From Methanofollis sp. (GTDB taxonomy: Archaea > Halobacteriota > Methanomicrobia > Methanomicrobiales > Methanofollaceae), in contig JAQVHG010000028.1 of NCBI GenBank assembly GCA_028696365.1, positions 1 through 13,758 of the forward strand: 13,758 nt of DNA. The letters run 5' to 3'. This document shows positions 1 to 6,540 of the stretch, in pieces; position 1 is the stretch's first letter, and every line of letters begins with the position of its first letter. The notes beneath the pieces were generated by a model that made no database searches, had not been told where the DNA came from, and saw only the letters and a program-made list of their open reading frames with translations. A program made the translations under genes and the position numbers.

Positions 1-45
1 CTCGTCCACATTCTTCTCAAGGTTGTCAGAAACAGTCTTTTCCAT
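1..45 (-). CDS. 5' end of an unidentified minus-strand gene, running off the left edge
   Basis: An ATG at 45-43 opens a frame without stops to the window edge, giving MEKTVSDNLEKNVDE (15 codons). A Shine-Dalgarno-like GAGGTTG (minus strand, 60-54) lies about 8 nt before the ATG, and a TATA-like box further upstream (about 103-95) would place transcription start near 74, before the ribosome site. The peptide is hydrophilic and probably helical, but too short to assign to a family. It is divergent from prs and shares its promoter region. The start is supported by signals; the function is unknown. Confidence 0.5.
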   Translation of the reverse strand, partial: MEKTVSDNLEKNVDE

Positions 46-71
46 TATTGGTGCAACCTCATTGGGCAATG

Positions 72-119
72 ATACTTAAATACTATTTTCATGATAGTTT
101 AAGTAGTTTCAGCTGGAGG
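72..119. promoter_or_regulatory. Interleaved divergent promoters and ribosome site of prs
   Basis: The plus strand has ACTTAAATAC around 74-83, a plausible archaeal TATA box predicting a start near 104 and a leader of about 27 nt carrying GGAGG (115-119) before the prs ATG at 131. The minus strand has a near copy, TACTTAAAC (105-97), placed to start the left-edge gene near 74. The two boxes face each other, so each promoter lies partly within the other's initial transcribed region. The motifs are visible; their use is inferred. Confidence 0.45.
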
Positions 120-130
120 AAAAACCAGAA

Positions 131-982
131 ATGAAGGTCGTATGCACAGAACAATCCCAGATACTCGCTGTCCGGATCGCCGACGAACTCGGGGTCCAGG
201 TGGCCGACACCCGCTTCGCCCGCTTCCCTGACGGGGAGCTCTACCTGCAGGTCCTCGACCCTCTTGATGAGGAAACCGTGATCGTCGGAAGTGTCACCGA
301 CAATGACGCGTTCATCCAGCTGATGCTCCTCGTCGATGCCTGCGAGACGACCACCAATACGCTGGTCATCCCGTACCTCGGGTACGCACGGCAGGACAAG
401 AAGTTCAAGGACGGGGAGCCGGTGAGCGCCAGGGTCGCGGCACGGGCATTGTCCAGAGGGGTCACCGACGTGATCACCGTCAACATCCATGAGCGGGACA
501 TCGCCCGGTACTTTGAGTGCCAGGCCCATGACCTCTCCCTGGCCGAGGAGATCGGGGAGTACCTCAAGACGAAAGGTTTCGAAGACCCGCTCATCCTTGC
601 ACCCGACGCGGGGGCGGCCGAGTTCGCCGCCGAGGTGGCGGCGGCCGGCGGGTGGCAGACCGATTATCTCAAGAAGACCAGGCTCTCTGGCGAAGAGGTG
701 AGGATGGAGCCAAAGACCTTTGACGTCTCTGGCCGGGTCGTCGTGATCGTCGACGATATCATCGCGACCGGCGGGACGCTGGCGACGGCAACGAAGATGC
801 TCTATGCCCAGGGGGCGGCTGAAGTCCATGCGGCCTGCGTCCACGGGGTCTTCACCGGCGGGGCCTATGTCCATCTCCGCAGTGCGGGGGTGAGGAGCCT
901 GGTCTGCTCTGACACCATCGAGCGGGCGTGCTCTGAGGTCTCGGCGGCCAGGTGTATTGCAGCAGCACTCAAGAAATGTTAG
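131..982 (+). CDS. prs: Ribose-phosphate pyrophosphokinase (PRPP synthetase), archaeal type
   Basis: This cytosolic enzyme transfers pyrophosphate from ATP to ribose 5-phosphate, making PRPP for purine, pyrimidine, histidine and tryptophan synthesis. The 283-residue protein is close to the usual length of the archaeal enzymes (about 285) and shorter than the bacterial ones. It has two phosphoribosyltransferase-like halves. Visible motifs are RFPDGE (31-36), the ATP-loop region PYLGYARQDK (81-90), NIHERD (118-123), LAPDAGA (156-162) and the ribose-5-phosphate loop VIVDDIIATGGT (206-217). The ATG at 131 is preceded by GGAGG at an 11-nt spacing. It is the first gene of a tight cluster: its stop codon lies inside the start of rtcA (7-nt overlap), implying cotranscription and translational coupling. 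Nothing looks damaged. Confidence 0.95.
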   Translation: MKVVCTEQSQILAVRIADELGVQVADTRFARFPDGELYLQVLDPLDEETVIVGSVTDNDAFIQLMLLVDACETTTNTLVIPYLGYARQDKKFKDGEPVSARVAARALSRGVTDVITVNIHERDIARYFECQAHDLSLAEEIGEYLKTKGFEDPLILAPDAGAAEFAAEVAAAGGWQTDYLKKTRLSGEEVRMEPKTFDVSGRVVVIVDDIIATGGTLATATKMLYAQGAAEVHAACVHGVFTGGAYVHLRSAGVRSLVCSDTIERACSEVSAARCIAAALKKC

Positions 983-1941
983 AGATCGACGGGTCGATGG
1001 GGGAGGGCGGCGGCCAGGTGGTGCGGACCGCCGTCGCCCTGGCGGCGCTGACCGGCACTCCGCTCAGGCTCACGCGTATCAGGGCCGGACGACCGAAGTC
1101 CGGGCTCGCGGCCCAGCACTGCACGGCGGTGCGGGCGGTGGCCCTGGCCTGCGGGGCCGAGATGGAGGGGTGTGCGGTTGGGAGCACTGAACTCACGTTT
1201 CTCCCAGGCGACCTGCGACGGACTGAGGGCGAGATCGCGATCGGGACGGCCGGGAGTATCCCGCTCGTCCTACAGGCCTGGCTCCCGGTGGCCCTGGCAA
1301 CAGGGGGATCGATCACCCTTTCCGGCGGGACCGAGGTCCAGAAGAGCCCGACCATTGACTATTGTGCCAGGGTGCTCCTCCCGGTCCTGCAGGCCCATGG
1401 GGCAAAGGTCAGGATAGAGGTTCTTAACCGTGGGTATTTCCCGCGGGGCGGGGGGCGGGTGCGGGTGACGGTGGAGCCGTCGACCTTGCGGCCACTCGAC
1501 CTCGACACTGTCCCTCACCACCGAGGGATCGTCTCGTGTTCGCAAGGACTCCCCGAGCATGTGGCCGAGCGGCAGGCGGCGGCGGCGGCCGCCATGCTTC
1601 CCGACTATCCGATCGAGATCGTGCGGACCGCCAGCCCTGGGACCGGAACCTCGGTGACGGCCTGGTGCGGCCCAAAGGGCGGGGTGGCCCTAGGCAAGCG
1701 GGGGCTGCCGGCCGAGAAGGTGGGGCGGGCGGCGGCACAGGAACTTCTTGCCGCCCTCAAGACCCCCGGCCAGGTCGATGTCCATCTGGCCGACCAACTC
1801 TTGATCTACCTGGCTCTTGCCGGGGGGCGGTACACCGCCCCGGCTCTTTCCAGCCATGCAGCGACGACCTGCGCACTCCTTACCCATTTCGGTCACGAGA
1901 TCGCGGTCTCTGGCACCTCGCCGGCGGTGTTCTCGGCATGA
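976..1941 (+). CDS. rtcA: RNA 3'-terminal phosphate cyclase
   Basis: RtcA converts an RNA 3'-phosphate to a 2',3'-cyclic phosphate, using ATP through an adenylated-histidine intermediate. The protein is 321 residues, slightly short of the usual 330-345. It shows the N-terminal EGGGQVVRTA (10-19), IRAGRPKSGLAAQH (35-48), the GYFPRGGG turn (153-160), DQL (273-275) and SSHAATT, whose His294 is the expected AMP acceptor. I chose the ATG at 976, which begins MLEIDGSMGEGGG as in the family; an upstream ATG at 952 would add eight residues inside prs. It overlaps prs by 7 nt and nob1 by 4 nt (ATGA). The family is certain; the physiological substrate in archaea is not settled. Confidence 0.95.
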   Translation: MLEIDGSMGEGGGQVVRTAVALAALTGTPLRLTRIRAGRPKSGLAAQHCTAVRAVALACGAEMEGCAVGSTELTFLPGDLRRTEGEIAIGTAGSIPLVLQAWLPVALATGGSITLSGGTEVQKSPTIDYCARVLLPVLQAHGAKVRIEVLNRGYFPRGGGRVRVTVEPSTLRPLDLDTVPHHRGIVSCSQGLPEHVAERQAAAAAAMLPDYPIEIVRTASPGTGTSVTAWCGPKGGVALGKRGLPAEKVGRAAAQELLAALKTPGQVDVHLADQLLIYLALAGGRYTAPALSSHAATTCALLTHFGHEIAVSGTSPAVFSA

Positions 1942-2393
1942 AGATCGTCCTCGACGCCACCGCCTTCTTCGTGGACCGTCCGTACGAGGGCGAGATCTAC
2001 ACTTCCCCGCGGGTCGTGGCAGAACTTGTTGACCTGAGGGCAAAGTGCCGCTACGAGGCACTCCTGGCCTCGGGGCTGACCGTGACCGAGCCCTCGCCTG
2101 AGGCGCGGCATGCGGCGGAAAAGGCAGCCGAGTCGAGCCGGGACATCGGCGTTCTCTCCCCGACCGACCTCGAAGTGCTGGCCCTGGCCCACGACCTGGA
2201 GGGCGTGCTGTACACCGACGACTTCGCAGTCCAGAACGCGGCGATCAACCTTGGGGTCAGAACCCACCCGATCCAGCAACGGCGGGCAAAGAAGGTGAAG
2301 TGGAAGTACCGCTGCGCCGGGTGCGGGCGGTACTACCATGAACCTGGCGAGTGCCCGGTCTGCGGGTCAGAGATCAGGCGGAAACGCCGGTGA
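1938..2393 (+). CDS. nob1: Archaeal Nob1, PIN-domain rRNA maturation endonuclease with zinc ribbon
   Basis: Nob1 cleaves precursor small-subunit rRNA to form its mature 3' end, on the late pre-30S particle. The 151-residue protein has a PIN nuclease domain over about residues 1-112, with the acidic residues expected for metal binding (Asp6 in VLDATAFF, Glu29, Asp77, and Asp94-Asp95 in YTDD). A lysine/arginine-rich linker (114-124) follows, then a C-terminal zinc ribbon with Cys126, Cys129, Cys139 and Cys142 and a basic tail. Size and domain order match archaeal Nob1. The ATG overlaps the rtcA stop as ATGA, so this is the third gene of a coupled cluster. A generic PIN toxin is unlikely because of the zinc ribbon and the absence of an antitoxin gene. 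Confidence 0.93.
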   Translation: MKIVLDATAFFVDRPYEGEIYTSPRVVAELVDLRAKCRYEALLASGLTVTEPSPEARHAAEKAAESSRDIGVLSPTDLEVLALAHDLEGVLYTDDFAVQNAAINLGVRTHPIQQRRAKKVKWKYRCAGCGRYYHEPGECPVCGSEIRRKRR

Positions 2394-2491
2394 GGCTCGG
2401 GGGATCGGCGATCTTTTCCAGGACGAGATCCTGGGATCACAGGAAATCCGGATAATTGCTCCTGTTGAATCGGGCATGAACCCCAAGTTCA
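2394..2491. other. Gap between nob1 and element A, nothing recognised
   Basis: I see no gene, RNA or clear terminator in this stretch of about 100 bp after the nob1 stop. A short dyad, GGACGAGATCC around 2421-2431, is the only structure noted. Element A begins at 2492 and fills most of the rest of the 435-bp gap to the convergent gene ending at 2829. Confidence 0.4.
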
Positions 2492-2723
2492 GGCTTTGTT
2501 GGAAACCCTCTTGATGAATCTCTCTGACGGGGGGCTTGGCCGCCCCCCGGACCCCCGCCACACGACAGGTCGAAGACGGCAGCACTCTCTTTATGGTCAT
2601 CGATTCTGCCTTCCCAGTTCTATCGTGATCTGGGATTCCGGGGGCAGAGCCCCAGGCGAGATATTGAGGTAAGGCGAGGGAGTCGCACTCACACCAGGAA
2701 TTAGTGAGGGCCTGTACTGAGCC
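2492..2723 (+). repeat. MITE-like palindromic element, copy A (232 bp)
   Basis: The left end is GGCTTTGTTGGAAACCCTC and the right end GAGGGCCTGTACTGAGCC, both degenerate relative to copies C and D. Inside are a GGGGGGCTTGGCCGCCCCCC hairpin (about 2529-2548), the inner arm ACGACAGGTCG, the conserved core (2596-2630, starting GTCATCGATTCTGCC) and a second hairpin, CCGGGGGCAGAGCCCC. The length equals that of copies C and D exactly. No convincing flanking target duplication is visible, consistent with an older insertion. It lies between the convergent ends of nob1 and the gene at 2829. Confidence 0.8.
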
Positions 2724-2828
2724 TTATGAAGAAAGTTCTCTGCTCCGCCTCTCCTCACTGTTCCTCATCACAGATGAGTGGGGTGCGCAGAGTTCGCACC
2801 TTCTGCCAGGCCCTTCACATAGTGCCTC

Positions 2829-3329
2829 TCATCTCATTTTCGCGTTCACTGCAGCAACAAGCGCCTCAGGGTCACGGCTCCCAAGGAGAACCATCTTCCC
2901 GTCCCTGCAGTACACCCGCACCCCACGGTTCCCACCGGTGGAGTAGGCCCTCTGTTTCGGACCGCCCCACCTGATCCCCCACCCCCCGAACTCGACGAAG
3001 GGACGGTAGGTGCAGGCCTCCACGTCCTTGATCTTCTCCCAGGGGACCGCCCTAAAGACGAGGTGAAAAGGGAAGAAACGGTAATAGATCCCGTCGTCCC
3101 GCACCTCAACAGTGAGATTCATGATGACGAAGAAAAGGGGAAAGAGTATCCCGAAAATAAGGGTGATGATCGCTACCCCCTCATCAGACGCCGGTTTGTT
3201 CCCGAAGGGAATGCCCAGCACAAGTTGCTGCACGGCGCCCCACCAGGCCAATCCTGCAATGAAGAGCAGGAACGCCCAAAGCCAGGGGGAGGTGAAGTGC
3301 TGCACCTCCCTGCACCGCACCTCAGTCAC
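2829..3329 (-). CDS. Two-TM membrane protein with bacterial PH-like domain (DUF6141-like)
   Basis: The protein has 166 residues. A short N-terminal segment (MTEVRCREVQHF) is followed by two hydrophobic helices (about 17-38 and 51-72) joined by a loop with GIPFGNKPASDEG. The rest (about 73-166) is a beta-rich cytoplasmic domain of the PH-like type: VEVRDDGIYYRFFPFH, then VPWEKIKDVEACTYRPF, GGWGIRW and a final helix EALVAAVNAKM. The YRPF...GGWGIR pattern is common in such proteins. Function is unknown; a role at the membrane is inferred. Its start overlaps the end of the VOC gene by 8 nt, so the two are probably one transcript. The DUF number is recalled from sequence style, not searched. Confidence 0.75.
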   Translation of the reverse strand: MTEVRCREVQHFTSPWLWAFLLFIAGLAWWGAVQQLVLGIPFGNKPASDEGVAIITLIFGILFPLFFVIMNLTVEVRDDGIYYRFFPFHLVFRAVPWEKIKDVEACTYRPFVEFGGWGIRWGGPKQRAYSTGGNRGVRVYCRDGKMVLLGSRDPEALVAAVNAKMR

Positions 3330-3696
3330 AGCACTCTCCTCGGAGGAATGCCTCGATCACCGGCATGGGGAGCATGGTCCGCTCTGCGATCTCGTCCGCA
3401 GAGAGCCCTTTATCGGCGAGGCGGAGGACCACCGCGTCCATCGGTTCGGCCACCTCCTTCACCGCGTTCGTCTCGAAGTAGACCTCCATCCTGGGCACCC
3501 CCTCATCTCCCGGCATCTTCCCCTCAAAGAGGAGGTCGTTCACATACCCACGTTCCCAGAGGGCGAGCCCGCCGACAAACTCGACATTCACCCCCAGGTC
3601 CAGGCTCACCTCCTGTCCCAGGACATCAATATAGAATTCCTTCGCACGCTCCATGTCTCTGACAAAGAAGGACAGGCCTCTGAACGCGATCTCCAT
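3322..3696 (-). CDS. VOC (glyoxalase/dioxygenase) superfamily protein with internal deletion
   Basis: The first 77 residues form a typical first half of a VOC protein: MEIAFRGLSFFVRDMERAKEFY, VLGQEVSLDLG, GLALWE and VYFET. The last 42 (EPMDAVVLRLADKGLSADEIAERTMLPMPVIEAFL) match the helical tail that follows the DPDGH-type motif in longer relatives of about 155-165 residues. Roughly 40 residues that should lie between them, including the second betabetabeta unit with the DPDGH segment and a metal ligand, are absent; the reading frame stays open. The gene is therefore either a degraded but translated remnant or a repurposed fragment. ATG 3696 is preceded by GGAAAGGGAA. It is the first gene of a two-gene minus-strand unit. 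Confidence 0.75.
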   Translation of the reverse strand: MEIAFRGLSFFVRDMERAKEFYIDVLGQEVSLDLGVNVEFVGGLALWERGYVNDLLFEGKMPGDEGVPRMEVYFETNAVKEVAEPMDAVVLRLADKGLSADEIAERTMLPMPVIEAFLRGECCD

Positions 3697-4127
3697 GATC
3701 TTCCCTTTCCATTAATCAGAATAACATATATCAATTGACTTTGGGGTGACAGGTGATTCATGCTCGTGCCCGAAAGGTGAGGATATCTACAGATCCGGTA
3801 AACCCTAACTTTTTCTGGATGCAAACGCGATTCAACTGCCTTCCCCATCTTCTCGCCGGGGAGCGAGGGGCGGGCATTCCCCCGCTGAGAGAGCAATCCA
3901 GATGATTTCAACAAAGCTCCGTGCTTCATAAACTTCTTCCAGTCGCAGATCAGATCAGAGGGTTCTGGGATGTGCTCACAACCAGAATTTCTGGGATAAA
4001 GCATTCCTGTTCGAGTGGATGTTCACGCTTCTATACCTGGTGATATACTCCGCGAGAAAAATTCAACAGAGCCAGAAAATCTCCACACTTCTTAAATCAC
4101 TAGGACAGCGCCCCGGTCCCGCAAACT
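3697..4127. other. Divergent intergenic region with a probable degenerate element relic
   Basis: This gap lies between the divergent VOC gene and gfcR. Next to the VOC gene the minus strand carries a TATA-like TTGATATATG (about 3735-3726). The stretch about 3790-3975 resembles the MITE-like elements: GATCCGGTAAACCCTAACT near its left end, CTGCCTTCCCC and CTCGCCGGGG inside, and GAGGGTTCT near its right end. I see no gene in the rest. Confidence 0.35.
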
Positions 4128-4136
4128 GTTATATAC
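4128..4136 (+). promoter_or_regulatory. TATA box of gfcR, probably leaderless
   Basis: GTTATATAC is centred about 26 bp before the gfcR ATG (4158). No Shine-Dalgarno sequence lies in between, so transcription probably starts at or within a few bases of the ATG. The motif is visible; the leaderless reading is inferred. Confidence 0.6.
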
Positions 4137-4157
4137 CCGTCCGTAAACCAATTTGGT

Positions 4158-4778
4158 ATGTCTTCCCTCGACGAACTGATCAACAAAGCACAGCTCCTCC
4201 TCTCAGAAGGGCATAGCCAGGAGCAGATCGCAGACGAACTCTCACTCTCAATGGAGACGGTGACTTGGTTGCTGACCCAGCAGCCCGGGGCCGAGGCACC
4301 CAAAGACGTGCATATCGACTGGACGGTAGTTTCCAGCGATGCCGAACTGATCGACATGACGGCTATGATGCTCATTCACCGGTACTTCTCCGCGGTCGAG
4401 AGGGGAGACGTCAGCCTCAATGCTGAGGAGGCCGAGTTCGACACTGTGGTCGGGATCTCACTCTCCGGCGTCCCGCTGGCCACTCTCATCGCAGAGGAGA
4501 CAGGGTCTCGCCTGGCCATCTATCACCCGGCCAAACACAGCCCGGCCGAAAAGAAGATCGGATCGGTCTCAGGGAGTTTTGCCGGCGTCGATGGCAAGTC
4601 GTGCGTCATCGTCGACGACGTGATCACCACCGGCAAGACCCTCCACGAGGTCGTCGATTATCTCCGTGCCCATGGGGCACGGCCGGTGGCCATCTGGGTG
4701 CTCTTTGACAAGCGGGATGTCAGGACCGTCGAGGGAGTGCCGGTCTTCCCGCTCTGCAGGATCTCGAGGATCGACTGA
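4158..4778 (+). CDS. gfcR: HTH-phosphoribosyltransferase transcriptional regulator GfcR (orotate PRTase-like)
   Basis: The 206-residue protein has an N-terminal helix-turn-helix region (about 4-40; EGHSQEQIADELSLSMETV) joined to an orotate phosphoribosyltransferase-like domain. The latter carries the PRPP loop VIVDDVITTGKT (150-161) and VVGISLSGVPLATLIAEETG (97-116). This fusion is the archaeal GfcR family, in which the PRT fold is thought to sense a phosphoribosyl ligand; in haloarchaea the founder regulates sugar catabolism. In a methanogen the regulon is unknown, and central carbon or nucleotide genes are a guess. It stands alone, is divergent from the VOC gene, and ends before a T-rich stretch (4784-4790) that probably terminated it before element B inserted there. 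A true pyrE is less likely because of the HTH. Confidence 0.88.
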   Translation: MSSLDELINKAQLLLSEGHSQEQIADELSLSMETVTWLLTQQPGAEAPKDVHIDWTVVSSDAELIDMTAMMLIHRYFSAVERGDVSLNAEEAEFDTVVGISLSGVPLATLIAEETGSRLAIYHPAKHSPAEKKIGSVSGSFAGVDGKSCVIVDDVITTGKTLHEVVDYLRAHGARPVAIWVLFDKRDVRTVEGVPVFPLCRISRID

Positions 4779-4790
4779 ACTCTCTTTTTT
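4779..4790 (+). terminator. T-rich terminator of gfcR
   Basis: The stop codon of gfcR is followed within six bases by a C/T stretch ending in six Ts (TCTCTTTTTT). Archaeal intrinsic termination works on such T-runs. The run forms part of the 8-bp duplication around element B. Confidence 0.45.
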
Positions 4791-4964
4791 GGCTCTGGAG
4801 AGACCCTCACCTCTTGTGCGGAGGGGATGTGTGTCACTCGTCTTCCCACCATTTTAGCCGGGGGCGCTGCCGTCTTCGACCTTATCATGACGTGGGGGGT
4901 TTGGGGACGGCACGCCACCCTCGCCAGAGAGAGAGAGAGACATAAAGAGGATTTCTACAAGGCC
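4791..4964 (-). repeat. MITE-like palindromic element, copy B (174 bp, internally deleted)
   Basis: The left end is GGCTCTGGAGAGACCCTC and the right end GAGGATTTCTACAAGGCC, in the orientation opposite to copies A, D and E. It keeps the outer hairpin segment (GCCGGGGGCGCTGCC) and a GGGGACGGCACGCCACCC remnant but lacks the conserved 35-nt core, which explains its shorter length. The 8 bp on either side, TCTTTTTT (4783-4790) and TCTTTTTC (4965-4972), agree at 7 of 8 positions and look like a target duplication. It sits between convergent gfcR and the gene ending at 5195. Confidence 0.8.
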
Positions 4965-4972
4965 TCTTTTTC

Positions 4973-5194
4973 CGACTATTGAAGAGTACCTCTTCTGGAG
5001 CACGTCAATCTGAAAGAGGACTTTCCAAACCATCGCAGACCGGAGAACACCCGAGACGATGCTCATGGACCTTTCCTGTCCCTGAGCCTCCCCCTCATGA
5101 AGATCGGAGGAGGCGGATCTCACCCAAAAAAGAATGATCGCCCTCGCGGGGGTCAGGGGGCGCGAATTCCCCACGATTTTTTTTCATCCCCCAT
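4973..5194. other. Non-coding gap after element B
   Basis: I see no gene here. A GC-rich dyad (GCCCTCGCGGGGGTCAGGGGGC, about 5141-5162) and a run of eight Ts (about 5177-5184) lie just beyond the 3' end of the minus-strand gene at 5195. Read on the minus strand, the stretch gives a run of As rather than Ts, so it is not an obvious terminator for that gene. Confidence 0.3.
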
Positions 5195-5857
5195 TCAGAA
5201 ATTCTGAAGAACCCGGTCCCTCTTCTTCAACGCCGTCACTACCCCATGACACCGGCAGGCCGTCCCGACGACAAGGGTCTCCTCCTCGCGGGCACGGGCA
5301 AGGACGGCGGCAACGTCCCCGCCGCGAAGACCCCCGACGCCAGGGCCGAGTTGCACGCTCTCCAGGACCAGCGCACCAGGGAGGGCGTCTGCCAGCAGGG
5401 CATGAAGCGGACAGGGCCAGTGCTCGCCGGTCGCCGGACAGCGCGGCGGGGCCGGGCAGGCAGGGAGGCATGTTCCGTCACGGTTGTACGAGAGGGTGAG
5501 GGTGCCCTCAGAAGAAGAGACGAGAAGGGTAGGAGAGATCGCCGCGGCAGCCGCAGCCGCACCCTCAGTCCAGGGGAGGTGCCCCGTCGACCAGGTGACG
5601 AGGGCTGCGAGGAGATGGAAGGGGACGGTGGGGATCAGGGCATCAGGGGCATCGGAGGTGAAGAGATCGAGGCCCCTGGCCACCCCACCCTGCACAAAAG
5701 AGACCTCTCCGTCTGTCCCTTCAGTGAGAATCGCGCGTGCAGCCAGGCAGAGCGGATCCTCATCGACGACGGTGCACCGCCATCCTTCTTCGAGGAGATA
5801 CCTGGTGCAGGCGGCCCCATAGACCCCGCCACCGACGATGAGAGCGGACTTATGCAA
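5195..5857 (-). CDS. Rossmann-fold nucleotide-binding protein with a cysteine cluster, function unknown
   Basis: The 220-residue protein starts with a dinucleotide-binding fingerprint: IVGGGVYGAACTRYLLEEG (7-25), followed by an acidic residue after the second strand (Asp32), as in NAD-binding proteins. An alanine-rich helix (99-107) lies near the middle. A cysteine/proline cluster follows, CLPACPAPPRCPATGEHWPC, with Cys130, Cys134, Cys140 and Cys149. It could bind a metal or an iron-sulfur cluster. No catalytic motif is recognisable. It overlaps the archaellin-like gene by 8 nt and is probably cotranscribed with it. I know similar small Rossmann proteins from methanogens, sometimes labelled TrkA-like, but cannot assign a reaction. 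Confidence 0.7.
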   Translation of the reverse strand: MHKSALIVGGGVYGAACTRYLLEEGWRCTVVDEDPLCLAARAILTEGTDGEVSFVQGGVARGLDLFTSDAPDALIPTVPFHLLAALVTWSTGHLPWTEGAAAAAAAISPTLLVSSSEGTLTLSYNRDGTCLPACPAPPRCPATGEHWPCPLHALLADALPGALVLESVQLGPGVGGLRGGDVAAVLARAREEETLVVGTACRCHGVVTALKKRDRVLQNF

Positions 5858-6419
5858 GGGCCATCACCCCGATCACCTTCGACGGAACAGTCCTGACCGC
5901 CGAGGCGGCGACTCCGCCTGGCGGGGCGACCGAGAGAGTGAAGGTCTCACCAGGACGTAGGGTGCGCCCGAGCGTGGCCAGGAGCACGAAGGCTTCGCCT
6001 GGCTCAAGGAGGTCGTCGTCGTCCACAGTATGGAAGGGCGGGACATTGACCCGTTTGGTGATCGTCCATGCGGGCGGAGCTGGGGCGTCTCGCGTGAACG
6101 ACCACTCCTCAGTCTTTGTCGCAATCCCGACGGACGGACGCCCCATGTCCACGGCGCCCATGTCACCAGGGAAGAGGCGGACCGAGCACGAGAACGCCCC
6201 CATCCGGCCAGGATCGGCCACGGCGGCGTGCCCATAGAGATCGTCGATGAGGACAGCATGCCCGGAGAGGTCAAGGGTGCCGATCACCACCCCAGTTGGG
6301 GCTTCAGCTGGCCTACTCTCAGCGTAGATGACAACGCCAGCAGCGAGAAGAATGACGGCGGCAAGGATCCCGCACTCCACTCTGGTGAAGGCGGCGGTGG
6401 GATCGCGGTCTGTCTGCAT
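5850..6419 (-). CDS. Archaellin / type IV pilin-like secreted protein
   Basis: The 189-residue protein begins with a class III-type signal. After A10 the sequence FTRVECGILAAVILLAAGVV aligns with the FTGLEAAIVLIAF start of methanogen archaellins, including Glu at mature position +5 and a hydrophobic helix (about 16-33). The likely prepilin peptidase cut is A10/F11. The exposed beta-rich domain ends with LLEPGEAFVLLATLG, LRPGETFTLSVAPPGG and RTVPSKVIGVMAL, which resembles archaellin C-termini. No flagellar accessory genes are nearby, so it may be a stand-alone pilin-like surface protein and not the main filament subunit. It is the first gene of a two-gene unit, divergent from the thermosome gene. 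No convincing ribosome site is visible before ATG 6419. Confidence 0.7.
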   Translation of the reverse strand: MQTDRDPTAAFTRVECGILAAVILLAAGVVIYAESRPAEAPTGVVIGTLDLSGHAVLIDDLYGHAAVADPGRMGAFSCSVRLFPGDMGAVDMGRPSVGIATKTEEWSFTRDAPAPPAWTITKRVNVPPFHTVDDDDLLEPGEAFVLLATLGRTLRPGETFTLSVAPPGGVAASAVRTVPSKVIGVMALA

Positions 6420-6540
6420 ACCAGAATGATCGTCTCAAGGAGGTTTGACCTTTGCTTTTCAGCCCTGAAAGCCGCGGGGAGGCCTGGAAGGTACCGGTTT
6501 TGGGGTGAAAAAGGGGGAAGAGAGAGGCACTACCGAACGC

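Noticed and set aside
89..874. Long minus-strand open frame opposite prs (261 codons)
   Set aside because: It is the shadow of a high-GC gene; prs motifs are on the plus strand and this frame has no recognisable family.
1536..2393. Extended upstream start for nob1 (about 130 extra codons)
   Set aside because: The extra part is arginine/glycine-rich shadow translation of rtcA; the PIN domain begins at the ATG at 1938.
5134..5896. Plus-strand frames opposite the Rossmann gene
   Set aside because: They are arginine/glycine-rich shadow frames; the minus strand has the GGGxxG fingerprint and a coherent protein.
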